52,836 bases of DNA from NCBI GenBank assembly GCA_016926625.1, contig JAFGOE010000063.1, forward strand, positions 1 to 52,836, given 5' to 3'. The notes under the pieces are model-generated. The model did no database searches. It had not been told where the DNA came from and saw only the letters and a program-made list of their open reading frames with translations. This document shows, in pieces, positions 8,153-16,423 of this stretch. This stretch comes from Candidatus Zhuqueibacterota bacterium (GTDB taxonomy: Bacteria; Zhuqueibacterota; Zhuqueibacteria; Thermofontimicrobiales; Thiofontviventaceae). A program made the translations under genes and the position numbers. How positions within the stretch are numbered: position 1 is the first letter of the stretch; every line of letters starts with the position of its first letter.

Positions 8153-8722
8153 TCATCGTTTCATTCCATTCGTAACGGCACCATCCAATTTTATATTGTC
8201 CATCACCGCATCCGTGAGATTCGCATTCGTCAAATCAGCGTTAGAAAAATCCGCGTTCGTCAGGACGGCGCGTTCCAGGTGTGCTTCAGTCATCTGAGCC
8301 GACCGGAACAGTGATCCTTTGAAATTACTGCGTTTGAGACGGGCGGTGGCCAGGTTCGCATTCTGAAAGTTGGAGCTCTCAGCCTGACTGCCGAAAATTT
8401 TTACATGCGTCAGGTCAGCGTTCACGAAACTCGCCTCAGACAAATTCGTATCCTGCATATTGGCATCGATCATCACAGCGTTATCGAAGCAGCATTTTGC
8501 AAGATTCGCACCGAAGAGAAAGATTCGTTCCAGGCTTGCACCCTTAAAGCTGGCGCCTTCCAAATTTGTGTTCTGTAAATGTGCCTCATTTAAATTTGCA
8601 CCATCGAAAACAGCGCCTCTGAGGTTTTCGTACGACAGGTCGGCCTCAGACAGATCCATTCCCTGGAGCGACTCCCCACGTCGCACTTTTTCGATTATCT
8701 CCTCTCTCGTCAATATCGACAT
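8153..8722 (-). CDS. Pentapeptide repeat protein
   Basis: A 189-residue protein that, after a 25-residue helical lead (MSILTREEIIEKVRRGESLQ), is made almost wholly of A(D/N)LXX pentapeptides: MDLSEADLSYENLRGAVFDGANL and so on to LTNADFSNADLTNANLTDA. Such repeats fold into a right-handed quadrilateral beta-helix. No signal peptide is present, so it is cytoplasmic. Some members mimic DNA and protect gyrase (Qnr, MfpA), but nothing here allows that claim. A strong Shine-Dalgarno (AGAGGAGG, 8 nt spacing) fixes the start. It follows the STAS gene by 13 bp and ends the operon. The N-terminal EEIIEKVRRGESLQGMDLSE pattern is common in standalone pentapeptide proteins of environmental bacteria. Confidence 0.92.
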   Translation of the reverse strand: MSILTREEIIEKVRRGESLQGMDLSEADLSYENLRGAVFDGANLNEAHLQNTNLEGASFKGASLERIFLFGANLAKCCFDNAVMIDANMQDTNLSEASFVNADLTHVKIFGSQAESSNFQNANLATARLKRSNFKGSLFRSAQMTEAHLERAVLTNADFSNADLTNANLTDAVMDNIKLDGAVTNGMKR

Positions 8723-8735
8723 CTAATTCCTCCTC

Positions 8736-9074
8736 TTAAAAACTTGATAAAGCATCTTTTACCGAATTATAAATGGCAAACACAGAATCTAACTTCGTCA
8801 CTTCGAGCGGACGTCGGATTCGATCCGAAACATTAGCCAACTTCAGGTCGCCACCACTGCTTCTCGCCGTACTCAAACCGGTGATCAGCATACCCAGGCC
8901 TGAACTATTCATCCAGTTAGCTTCTTTAAGATCAACGACAATGTTTACCACATCCTCTTCGATCGCGTCGAATATCAAATTTTTAAAGCCAGTCAATTCC
9001 TCTGTACCGCCCATCAAATCACCGCTAATTCTTATAATAAGCGCCGATTTCACTTTTTCCGAACTTATCATCAT
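8736..9074 (-). CDS. STAS domain protein (anti-sigma factor antagonist-like)
   Basis: A 112-residue single STAS domain. The line VVDLKEANWMNSSGLGMLITG contains the SSGLG motif whose first Ser is the usual phosphorylation site for SpoIIAB/RsbW-type kinases. Other family marks are IRISGDLMGGTE near the start and LKLANVSDRIRRPLEVTKLDSVFAIY near the end. These proteins release a sigma factor or other partner from an anti-sigma kinase. The start at 9074 (MMISSEKVK) is set by GAGGAG 8 nt upstream; a longer frame begins at 9107 but lacks such a site. No RsbW/SpoIIAB kinase or PP2C phosphatase lies in the window, so its partners are elsewhere. It sits between the ABC permease and pentapeptide genes, an unusual setting. 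Confidence 0.9.
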   Translation of the reverse strand: MMISSEKVKSALIIRISGDLMGGTEELTGFKNLIFDAIEEDVVNIVVDLKEANWMNSSGLGMLITGLSTARSSGGDLKLANVSDRIRRPLEVTKLDSVFAIYNSVKDALSSF

Positions 9075-9193
9075 GTTATCGCTCCTCTGGTTCTTTGTGT
9101 ATATCAATAGTGCCTTCTTATATCACGATTTTCATCTTGAGAAATAGTTGAAAACAGTCCGTAATTTGATTAAAAAACGAACAAACAGACGAC

Positions 9194-10414
9194 TTATTCA
9201 TATCTCAGTGCAACGATCGGATCGAGTTTCGCCGCCTTGGCCGCGGGAAAAATCCCGAAAAAGAGTCCAACGATCGTACAAAATCCGATCCCCAGCAAAA
9301 TCGACCACGCCGGGATAGCCGTTGGTAACGGCGTGACCAGACCGACTAATACTCCCACTAAAATGCCGACAAGAATGCCGATTATACCCCCAATATTACT
9401 TAATATAATCGCCTCGATCATGAATTGCCACAGGATATCTTTCTTTTGGGCGCCGACCGATTTGCGAATTCCAATTTCTCTCGTTCGCTCCGTCACCGAC
9501 ACGAGCATAATGTTCATGATCCCGATGCCGCCGACTAACAGCGAGATAAACGCGATACCGATGGCGGCTATCTTCACATATTTCGTCAGATCATTAAACG
9601 TGTCCACCAGCGATTCGCTGGTAAAGATTTCAAAATCATTGGGCTCACCCGGTGGGACCTTACGGGCGATCCTCAGCAGACCAATCGTCTGTTCGATCGC
9701 CGTATCCAGTTCCTCAACGCTCTGCGCCTGGACGGTGATATTTAAGCTCCGCTTATCTCCATAATATTTTTGGGCGGTCGTGATAGGAATAATAATATAA
9801 TTATCTTTGCTCTGTCCAAACGCACCCCCCTGTTCTTCGAGAGTACCGATGACCTTGAATTTATATGCATCGATGCGTACGTCTTGATCGATTGGGCTGG
9901 AATGGGGGAATAGAAACTCCACGATATCTTTTCCCAAAATAATGACATTTCTGCGCAGATCAACGTCCTCCTGGGTGAGGAAACGACCTTCGTCCACATA
10001 ATAACCGTTGGCCACCTGGAACTCAGGCGTGGCCCCTGCCATCACAATATCTGGGTTCGTCCGCTTCTCCTTGTACCGGACGACCTTTCCCCATATCCAG
10101 TCCTCCGGTCCGACGGCTTTGACCGCCTGCGCAGCTTTGATCGCCTCGGCGTGTTCAAGTTCCAGATTCTTGCGATTACGATACTTCTCATCAAGATGAC
10201 CAAATTGCACCGCAGGATTCTTTTGCACCTGAAACGTATTTGAACCGAGCACCGAAAGCTGGTCGACCATGTAGTTTTGCAGACCCTGAATGATCGTCAT
10301 CATACCGATGATGGTAGTTACACCAATAATAATACCAAGTGTCGTCAGAATGGATCGTAGTTTGTTACCCCGCATCGCATCTAATGCGACCATAAAACTC
10401 TCATTAACTTGCAT
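9194..10414 (-). CDS. MacB/FtsX-type ABC transporter permease (second copy)
   Basis: A 406-residue inner membrane permease: one N-terminal helix (TLGIIIGVTTIIGMMTII), a periplasmic MacB-PCD domain of about 230 residues, then three helices with the conserved cytoplasmic TERTREIGIRKSVGA loop. It ends in GIFPAAKAAKLDPIVALRYE, the standard FtsX-family tail. It has no fused ATPase, unlike E. coli MacB, and must use the separate ATPase encoded at 11890-12567. It is paralogous to the neighbouring permease 11 bp upstream in the operon, so the transporter is probably a heterodimer. Substrates of such systems include lipoproteins, peptides and macrolides; the substrate here is unknown. Confidence 0.93.
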   Translation of the reverse strand: MQVNESFMVALDAMRGNKLRSILTTLGIIIGVTTIIGMMTIIQGLQNYMVDQLSVLGSNTFQVQKNPAVQFGHLDEKYRNRKNLELEHAEAIKAAQAVKAVGPEDWIWGKVVRYKEKRTNPDIVMAGATPEFQVANGYYVDEGRFLTQEDVDLRRNVIILGKDIVEFLFPHSSPIDQDVRIDAYKFKVIGTLEEQGGAFGQSKDNYIIIPITTAQKYYGDKRSLNITVQAQSVEELDTAIEQTIGLLRIARKVPPGEPNDFEIFTSESLVDTFNDLTKYVKIAAIGIAFISLLVGGIGIMNIMLVSVTERTREIGIRKSVGAQKKDILWQFMIEAIILSNIGGIIGILVGILVGVLVGLVTPLPTAIPAWSILLGIGFCTIVGLFFGIFPAAKAAKLDPIVALRYE

Positions 10415-10425
10415 GTTCGTTCACC

Positions 10426-11652
10426 CTATTCATATCGTAGTGCCGCAATGGGATCCTGCCGCGCCGCCTTATAGGCAGGGAATAACCCGAAGGTGATACC
10501 CACCAGCGCGATAAACACCAATCCGATGATGATCGACACCATCGAGATCGAGGCCGATAAAAACGTCGCCGATGCAATGAGCTTAGCCAGCAGAAAACCA
10601 ATGATGATTCCAATGGCTCCTCCTACCGCACTTACCGCAATCGACTCGACTAAAAATTGCCACAAGATGTCTTTGTTCCGTGCCCCAAGCGCTTTTCGAA
10701 TTCCAATCTCCCTCGTACGTTCGGTGACCGATACCAACATGATGTTCATGACCCCAATACCACCCACGATGAGCGATATCGCTCCCACACCAAAGGCCAC
10801 GGCATACAGCGCACCGGTCAGATTGTTGTACAGATCGGATATCAAACTCTGCTCATTGATGGCAAAATCGTTCTCCTTTTGCGGAGGGACTCTCCTGGCT
10901 CGTCGCAAAATACCGGTAATTTCATCCTTTGCTTCGTCCATTAAAGCCGGATCGCTGACCTTCACCTCGATGGTGACCCATCGCCGCGATCCGTATAATT
11001 TTTGAAACAGACCGATCGGTATGATAACACGAGCATCCATATTATCACCCAACATCGTTCCGCGCTCTTCAAGCACTCCGATAACCCGGAATTTATCGAG
11101 ACCTATCGTGATCCGCCTGCCGAGGGGATTCGTATTTTTAAATAACTTATCGGCTATCTCATATCCGATTACACATACATAGCGACGATTATCGACATCC
11201 AAATCCGAAAGAGGCCGCCCATATTCTGGCAGTGTATTCGACGTGGTCACATAGTCTGCATTCGTACCGATGACCAGCATGCGGGTCAACTTTTCACTGC
11301 CGTATTTCACTGTGCGACTCGCATAGACCGTCGGTGCAACTGCACTTACCAGCGTGGCATACTCTTCGATCTCTTCGGCCTCCTTAACGGTGATGTCCTT
11401 GCGGTGCAAGGCTTTTAACCAATCCTCCCTGGATCCCCAGGAGAACTTCTGGATGTACAGCGTATCCGATCCTAAAGAAGAGATCGATTCATAAAAGGCA
11501 TCATTTAAACCGATGATGATCGCATGAATGGTAATAACCGTCATGATACCGATCACAATGCCCAGCGTGGTTAAAAATGTGCGAAGCTTATTGCTCCGCA
11601 ACGCTACCAACGCAATCTTGAATCCTTCCCACAATTCGATCAAAAATCTCAT
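10426..11652 (-). CDS. MacB/FtsX-type ABC transporter permease (first copy)
   Basis: A 408-residue permease with the same four-helix plan as its neighbour: RTFLTTLGIVIGIMTVITIHAI near the start, the periplasmic domain with the GYEIADKLFKNTNPLG segment, TERTREIGIRKALGA, and FGLFPAYKAARQDPIAALRYE at the end. It is similar to the 406-residue permease throughout but clearly diverged, as expected for a functional pair and not a recent duplication. It lies between the ATPase gene (237 bp gap, unusually wide for this operon) and the second permease (11 bp). Confidence 0.93.
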   Translation of the reverse strand: MRFLIELWEGFKIALVALRSNKLRTFLTTLGIVIGIMTVITIHAIIIGLNDAFYESISSLGSDTLYIQKFSWGSREDWLKALHRKDITVKEAEEIEEYATLVSAVAPTVYASRTVKYGSEKLTRMLVIGTNADYVTTSNTLPEYGRPLSDLDVDNRRYVCVIGYEIADKLFKNTNPLGRRITIGLDKFRVIGVLEERGTMLGDNMDARVIIPIGLFQKLYGSRRWVTIEVKVSDPALMDEAKDEITGILRRARRVPPQKENDFAINEQSLISDLYNNLTGALYAVAFGVGAISLIVGGIGVMNIMLVSVTERTREIGIRKALGARNKDILWQFLVESIAVSAVGGAIGIIIGFLLAKLIASATFLSASISMVSIIIGLVFIALVGITFGLFPAYKAARQDPIAALRYE

Positions 11653-11889
11653 CGTGATATCCTATAGTTATGTAATGCAGCTGTTGAGTTACTCCGAACG
11701 TGTATAACCAGGAATTTGTCACCTTCCCGCCGCGATCATCAAACTCAATATAGCAGCGTGACCTTTTCTGATGCGCTGCTTCGCCTCCTTTATAAAAGGG
11801 TTCAGATGTCTGTCTTTCCCGTTCATCGGCAGCTTTATACAGCAGGAGCAAAGCCTGGTCTGCTAAATCATTCAAAATACGCCAATTAT
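11653..11889 (-). other. Unexplained 237 bp gap inside the efflux operon
   Basis: All other joints in this operon are about 120 bp or less, but the ATPase stop and the permease start are 237 bp apart. A minus-strand frame (11875-11588) reads MNDLADQALLLLYKAADERER and continues 95 codons, overlapping the permease start. I do not recognise it and its tail is antisense-like in quality. The gap also contains a CCTTTtataAAAGG palindrome near 11788. It may be a gene remnant or a regulatory spacer. Confidence 0.3.
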
Positions 11890-12567
11890 TTAAATCGCTT
11901 CGTCACGTTCGATTTGACCATCACGAATCCTTACGATCCTGTTCGTGTGTTCAGCGATATACTCTTCGTGAGTCACCATGATCACGGTGTTCCCTGCATC
12001 ATGAAGAGCTTCGAAAATCTCCATGATCTCTTCACCGGTTCTGGTGTCTAAGTTACCAGTCGGTTCATCAGCCAGAATAATTTTGGGATTGTTTATTAAC
12101 GCCCGGGCAATGGCGACACGTTGTCGCTGTCCCCCCGATAGTTCATTGGGTTTATGATTGACACGATCGCCTAAACCAACTCGCTCCAGTGCATCCCTGG
12201 CCATCGTCTTGCGCTTTGAACTGGATGTTCCGTTATAAATTAACGGCAGCTCCACGTTGTGCAGCGCAGTGGCTCGCGGCAAAAGGTTGAATGTCTGAAA
12301 AACGAATCCGATCTCTCTGTTCCTGATCTCGGCCAATTGATTATCATTCATCTCACTGACATTCACACCGGCGAACAGATATTCACCGGATGTCACCGTA
12401 TCCAAACATCCCAGAATATTCATCAACGTCGATTTCCCGGAACCAGAAGGACCCATAATGGACAGGTACTCATTTTCCTTTATCTGCAGATTGATACCTT
12501 TCAAGGCTGGCACTTGTACTGTTCCGACTTCATATATTTTTTGGACATCTTTTATATCGATTAACAT
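11890..12567 (-). CDS. MacB/LolD-type ABC transporter ATP-binding protein
   Basis: A 225-residue ATPase with every canonical motif: Walker [10 protein letters not shown] (39-47), Q-loop [10 protein letters not shown], signature [15 protein letters not shown], Walker [13 protein letters not shown], and the H-loop in VIMVTHEE. The LDT spacing and the short length match the LolD/MacB/YknY clade that powers FtsX-type permeases by mechanotransmission rather than classical translocation. It is encoded between the membrane fusion protein gene and the two permease genes. A Shine-Dalgarno-like AGAGGTG precedes the ATG. Confidence 0.95.
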   Translation of the reverse strand: MLIDIKDVQKIYEVGTVQVPALKGINLQIKENEYLSIMGPSGSGKSTLMNILGCLDTVTSGEYLFAGVNVSEMNDNQLAEIRNREIGFVFQTFNLLPRATALHNVELPLIYNGTSSSKRKTMARDALERVGLGDRVNHKPNELSGGQRQRVAIARALINNPKIILADEPTGNLDTRTGEEIMEIFEALHDAGNTVIMVTHEEYIAEHTNRIVRIRDGQIERDEAI

Positions 12568-12611
12568 CTATGCACCTCTAATTTCTTCCACTAATCCGTT
12601 GTGTATCGCCC

Positions 12612-13838
12612 TTACTTCGGTTGACTCTTAATCTTCACTAAACTGCCATCTTTCAGCAGCTTGGAAATCGCACGATAAGTTCCCGTAACGACCTTCATGC
12701 CTTTTTCAAGTCCATTGACGATCTCAATGTTTCTGTCATCACTGATTCCCGTCTCCACGGGTACGATTTTTACTGCGTTACCTTCAACGACGAACACGAC
12801 TTCCTTCATCTGTTTCTCGGTTGATGGTTCTCCGTTCTCCGGATTGGATTTTGACTCAGATACCGATGAATCTGCCGGGACCTTATCCTTCAGCATCTCT
12901 ATCTCGCTCTCCGCCTTCAGAGTGACCGATTGAATCGGGACAGTCAGTACGCCATGATGCTTCTCCGTCTCAATATCAACCGTGGCCGACATGCCGGGAC
13001 GCAGCTTCGGCAACGGATCGATGATCGCGATCTTTACTTCAAAATTCGTCACCTCATCCTGAGTACCATAGCCGCGTGTCGTTGCCGAATGTGCAATTTC
13101 AGAGACAACACCCTTCAGTACCGTGTCGGGTAACGCATCGACTTCAATATTCGTGGTATCATTAATCGAGACCAGAACGACGTCATTTTCGTCGATCTCC
13201 GATAATACTTCCATCCTCGATAGATCGGCGACGACCATGATCACATCGGATTGGAACATCGAACCGAGTGCGATCTCCCCCTGTTCCTTATTAAGGACGG
13301 TGACCGTACCGTCTATCGGCGAATAGAGTCGCGTCTTCCGCAGATCGTCTTCCGCTTGCTCAACTGTCGCCTGAGCCTGTTCCACGTTACTTTCGGCCAG
13401 TAACATAGACGCTTCGGCGCTTTCCTTCTCGGCTTGCGAAACCAGGTTCTGACCGAACAGATCGATGACGCGTAAATATTCGCTCTTCGATTTTTGAAGA
13501 CTGGCCTGGGCTGATTTTAAATTAGACCTCGCCTGTTGCACGGAGGCTTCATACTTATATCGATCCAGCTCAACTAACAAATCCCCCTTCTTGACTATGT
13601 CCCCTTCTTTAACGTTAAGCCGTATGATCTCAGCACTGACGTTGGCGGTTATGTCTACTTCGACTTCTGGTCTGATTTTTCCGGAGCCAGAAACCGTTTG
13701 CACAATATCACTCGCCTTTACTTCGTCGACCTGGACTTCAATTTCTCCACCCTTACTCTTCATGAGATTAAAGATCATAAATATCGCAATGATTATGATG
13801 ATCCCGATAATGATAAATGTCTTCTTCCGTTTTGACAT
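12612..13838 (-). CDS. MacA/HlyD-family periplasmic adaptor (membrane fusion protein)
   Basis: A 408-residue protein anchored by one N-terminal helix (TFIIIGIIIIIAIFMIFNL). It has the split lipoyl domain (VKEGDIVKKGDLLVELD and LYSPIDGTVTVLNKEQGEIALGS) flanking a coiled-coil hairpin of about 80 residues, then beta-barrel (LRPGMSATVDIETE) and membrane-proximal domains. A low-complexity stretch PADSSVSESKSNPENGEPSTEKQ interrupts the last domain. It links the inner membrane permeases to the TolC duct encoded upstream. GGAG lies 9 nt before the start. MacA-like by context; the exact substrate is unknown. Confidence 0.93.
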   Translation of the reverse strand: MSKRKKTFIIIGIIIIIAIFMIFNLMKSKGGEIEVQVDEVKASDIVQTVSGSGKIRPEVEVDITANVSAEIIRLNVKEGDIVKKGDLLVELDRYKYEASVQQARSNLKSAQASLQKSKSEYLRVIDLFGQNLVSQAEKESAEASMLLAESNVEQAQATVEQAEDDLRKTRLYSPIDGTVTVLNKEQGEIALGSMFQSDVIMVVADLSRMEVLSEIDENDVVLVSINDTTNIEVDALPDTVLKGVVSEIAHSATTRGYGTQDEVTNFEVKIAIIDPLPKLRPGMSATVDIETEKHHGVLTVPIQSVTLKAESEIEMLKDKVPADSSVSESKSNPENGEPSTEKQMKEVVFVVEGNAVKIVPVETGISDDRNIEIVNGLEKGMKVVTGTYRAISKLLKDGSLVKIKSQPK

Positions 13839-13921
13839 CTGAATTCTCCATCAACGTTTATGAATTGCATGAAAACCATTTACTAGCGACGACCACATAG
13901 GGCGCTGGCTAATGCATCGAA

Positions 13922-15238
13922 CTAGTCATCGATGACACTCAATTTACCCACGGCCAGTTCAAGAGCTGCCAGACTATATTTGTAATCATATAACGCTTTA
14001 ATACGATTGGCTTTTGCACCGGATAGTGATATCTCGGCCGAGATCTGTTCCAGCAGTGTCCCGGCACCGATCGTATATCGCTCTTTGGCGAGACGATAAT
14101 CTTCCTGTGCGGCGATTAAATTTTCATTCGTCACATTAATATTTTCCACAGACATCTGTATATTCAAAATCGCCTGTTTTACGTCCAAAGTAACCTGACG
14201 TTTGGCCTGCTCTAATTCGGCTTCCACCGCCATCAGTGAAGCCTTTGCCATACCTACACTCGACGACGTCTGAAATCGATCGAATATATTTAAACTTAAA
14301 TTGACACTAACCGAATAGGAATCAAATTCGTCCAAATCCCTCTGCGATCCGGGTAAATTGACATCAAACCAATTGTAGTTCGCATCGAGACTGACTTGCG
14401 GATAATACCCGCTGCGCTGGGCCATCACATCGTACCCGGCACGTTCATATTTATTTCGTACGGCTAAATAATCAACCCGGTTTTCCAGCGCCTGCTGCAG
14501 CAACTGGTCGAAGTCGACTTCAATCGATTGGAATTCTAACTCCTGCTCCTCCAACTCTAGTGAGGTGTTCACATCGATGCCGAGCGTGTGATTTAAATCG
14601 GTCTGCGATGTGATCAGCGCATTTTGTGCCTCAATCAATGCCAGACGATTTTGCCCTACACGTACTTTCAGTTGATAGACCTCAGCCATGGATACAGAAC
14701 CCACGCGCTGCATCGTCTCGATCCGCAATAACTCCTCCTCACTTCCGTTCAGAGTCTCCTGAGCCACATCAAGAAGCTGTTCGTTCTTTAAAACCTCATA
14801 ATATCTGGATTTCACTGCTAATTGGGTGAGTTGTTCGGTGTTCACCAGATAATACTCGTACATGTCCGTCTCTAATTGGCTCTTTTGCAGGTTGGCATAA
14901 TTTCTGAATCCTGTGAAAATAGGCTGACTTACACTGACGTCGTAATAATACGAATCTTTCGATGACACCAGATCCTGATAGCGGAACATGATGAGTTCCT
15001 CGTTCCGTCTTCTGTATTGTGCGTTTGCGGTTATTCTGGGTAAAAAACTACCCCACGCCGAGCGCAATCCTTCCTTGTTCATCAGATAGTTGCTCTTGGC
15101 CGAAACAATATCGGTATTGTTTTTAAGGGCAATTTTAACACATTCATCCAGAGTGATTTTCTGTCGATCCTGAGCGCGCACGCTAGTCGCTATCATCAAT
15201 ACGATAATGATCCAGATCCATAATCTATATCTATCCAT
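13922..15238 (-). CDS. TolC-family outer membrane efflux protein
   Basis: A 438-residue protein with signal peptide (LWIWIIIVLMIATSVRA). It has the twin OEP repeats: ITLDECVKIALKNNTDIVSAKSNY at the start, two long coiled-coil helical pairs, and LLQQALENRVDYLAVRNKYERAGYDV at the midpoint. It forms a trimeric outer membrane barrel and periplasmic tunnel. Being in the same operon as the adaptor, ATPase and both permeases, it completes an envelope-spanning type I or MacAB-like pump. The next gene starts 83 bp downstream; the YIP1 gene ends 25 bp upstream. Confidence 0.94.
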   Translation of the reverse strand: MDRYRLWIWIIIVLMIATSVRAQDRQKITLDECVKIALKNNTDIVSAKSNYLMNKEGLRSAWGSFLPRITANAQYRRRNEELIMFRYQDLVSSKDSYYYDVSVSQPIFTGFRNYANLQKSQLETDMYEYYLVNTEQLTQLAVKSRYYEVLKNEQLLDVAQETLNGSEEELLRIETMQRVGSVSMAEVYQLKVRVGQNRLALIEAQNALITSQTDLNHTLGIDVNTSLELEEQELEFQSIEVDFDQLLQQALENRVDYLAVRNKYERAGYDVMAQRSGYYPQVSLDANYNWFDVNLPGSQRDLDEFDSYSVSVNLSLNIFDRFQTSSSVGMAKASLMAVEAELEQAKRQVTLDVKQAILNIQMSVENINVTNENLIAAQEDYRLAKERYTIGAGTLLEQISAEISLSGAKANRIKALYDYKYSLAALELAVGKLSVIDD

Positions 15239-15263
15239 TGTAAAACCTTTCCGAGAATAATAC

Positions 15264-15968
15264 TTACATTAAGCTTCTAAAACCTACACCGATTAGGGTA
15301 ATAACGACGTATAAAACTATTAAAGCCGTCGTCGTCTTCTTCGTCGACATGCGATAGAGTACAGCCATTCCGATGCCCGCGACAAAGATCTGCCATAACA
15401 TAAAGAAATCAACGCTCTTCAATAGCTGATATATCACCGTTTCGGCTGATTTATCGGGTAAAAACGTCGCCAGACTGAAATGGACGTTCATCGATTTCTT
15501 GGATAACATAATCGGTAACAGCAATAAACCACCCAGACCTCCTATAAGCGACGTGTAGGAGATGACGGATAATATTTTCTTGAACGATGTCTTGCCTCCT
15601 AATATAACATTCCCAAGGAAATATACAACAGCAGCGATGATGACCAGAATTATGACGGCACTGACGGGTGCACTGATAGGCCCTATCTTCTCTGCATACT
15701 TTCTTCCCATAGTCAATGCAGTTTCAATCTCTTCGTCACTCATTCCTCTCTCCTGCATTTTAATGCGCTGCTGTTCAAATTGCTGATCCAATGCAATCGG
15801 CATAATGAAGAATGAAACAATAGTAGTTATAATAACGAAAATTAATATTGGTATAAACCAATCTGGTTTTCTGTCGATGCTCTCGAACGTGGTGCGTGGC
15901 GAAACAAAGATATTGAAAATTCTATTGATGGTGCTCATCTCTTTACCAGTTAGTTCACTGCCCGGCAT
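15264..15968 (-). CDS. YIP1-family membrane protein
   Basis: A 234-residue integral membrane protein. The NIFVSPRTTFESIDRKPDWFIPI lead (22-44) is the hallmark of the bacterial YIP1 family, followed by about five transmembrane helices and a short C-terminus. A loop between the first two helices carries a charged stretch with QQRIKMQERGMSDEEIETAL. Function in bacteria is not established; these genes often accompany ABC efflux or envelope operons. The first gene of the operon, with AAGGAGGG 5 nt before the ATG. No minus-strand promoter of the kind used elsewhere was found upstream. Confidence 0.85.
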   Translation of the reverse strand: MPGSELTGKEMSTINRIFNIFVSPRTTFESIDRKPDWFIPILIFVIITTIVSFFIMPIALDQQFEQQRIKMQERGMSDEEIETALTMGRKYAEKIGPISAPVSAVIILVIIAAVVYFLGNVILGGKTSFKKILSVISYTSLIGGLGGLLLLPIMLSKKSMNVHFSLATFLPDKSAETVIYQLLKSVDFFMLWQIFVAGIGMAVLYRMSTKKTTTALIVLYVVITLIGVGFRSLM

Positions 15969-16084
15969 ATTACCCTCCTTTAAGATGTGTTATTCGAAAT
16001 GAATTTCGTACTTGTTTTATTGACGTAATTTTTCTCTAAATGTTTCGATTCACCAGGTAAATTTCAATAATAGTTAAAAAGTAT

Positions 16085-16113
16085 TTGACATTTAGCTCAT
16101 TCTTTGCTATAAT
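16085..16113 (+). promoter_or_regulatory. Perfect consensus sigma-A promoter
   Basis: TTGACA (16085-16090), exactly 17 bp, and TATAAT (16108-16113). It matches the bacterial consensus at all 12 positions, the strongest promoter in the window. Transcription should start near 16120 and run into the 16150 frame and then the rhomboid gene. Confidence 0.8.
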
Positions 16114-16149
16114 AAGCAGGGTCACGTCACTTTAATATCGAGAATACTG

Positions 16150-16419
16150 ATGCAAAATGGTAGTACAAAAAAGAAAAAATTTATGATTTTTCTGATCGTC
16201 TCCTGGCTGATTATCCGTTTAAAATATACTATCGAATTATCCAGGCTGACCATATTCCGAATATTTCCGAAAACGAATACATCAATGATAACCTTAAGAT
16301 TATCATTTATTCATCCGTCAGAATGGTTTTTCGAAAATAATCAATCGTCGTGCCTTACATTCGATAAAGAACATAATCTGTTCGTAGTACAAATCCTGCA
16401 ACCCATTTCAAATAATTAA
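16150..16419 (+). CDS. Uncertain small ORF, possibly frameshifted
   Basis: An 89-codon frame (MQNGSTKKKKFMIFLIVSW...) starts about 30 nt after a perfect promoter and ends 4 bp before the rhomboid ATG. It has a basic start followed by a hydrophobic stretch, which could be a membrane anchor. However, the frame one base earlier (16164-16340) gives KEKIYDFSDRLLADYPFKIYY and on to a TAA, with a composition that looks more protein-like and no ATG of its own. The switch point lies in an A-rich run (16165-16176: ACAAAAAAGAAA) suited to slippage or a decayed frameshift. It may therefore be a broken gene, a programmed-frameshift gene or a non-coding leader. No family is recognised. Confidence 0.3.
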   Translation: MQNGSTKKKKFMIFLIVSWLIIRLKYTIELSRLTIFRIFPKTNTSMITLRLSFIHPSEWFFENNQSSCLTFDKEHNLFVVQILQPISNN

Positions 16420-16423
16420 CAAT

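Larger units (their letters stand above)
15969..16423. other. 455 bp divergent intergenic region with a perfect plus-strand promoter and an unresolved small frame
   Basis: Lies between the start of the efflux operon (minus) and the rhomboid gene (plus). It carries TTGACA-N17-TATAAT at 16085-16113 and then 300 bp whose content is unclear: one 89-codon frame begins with ATG at 16150, while the frame one base earlier is also open for 58 codons. No tRNA or known small RNA was recognised. Confidence 0.6.

Noticed and set aside
8153..8722. Naming the pentapeptide protein a quinolone-resistance (Qnr) gene
   Set aside because: It lacks the Qnr loops and its length and N-terminal helix fit generic pentapeptide proteins; fold similarity alone does not show gyrase protection.
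9237..9764. 175-codon plus-strand frame opposite the permease gene
   Set aside because: It is antisense to a conserved FtsX permease, with Pro/Ile/Ser-rich shadow composition and no recognisable motif.
11588..11875. 95-codon minus frame in the pump operon as a real gene
   Set aside because: It overlaps the conserved permease start out of frame and has no recognisable homology; kept only as an unexplained gap.
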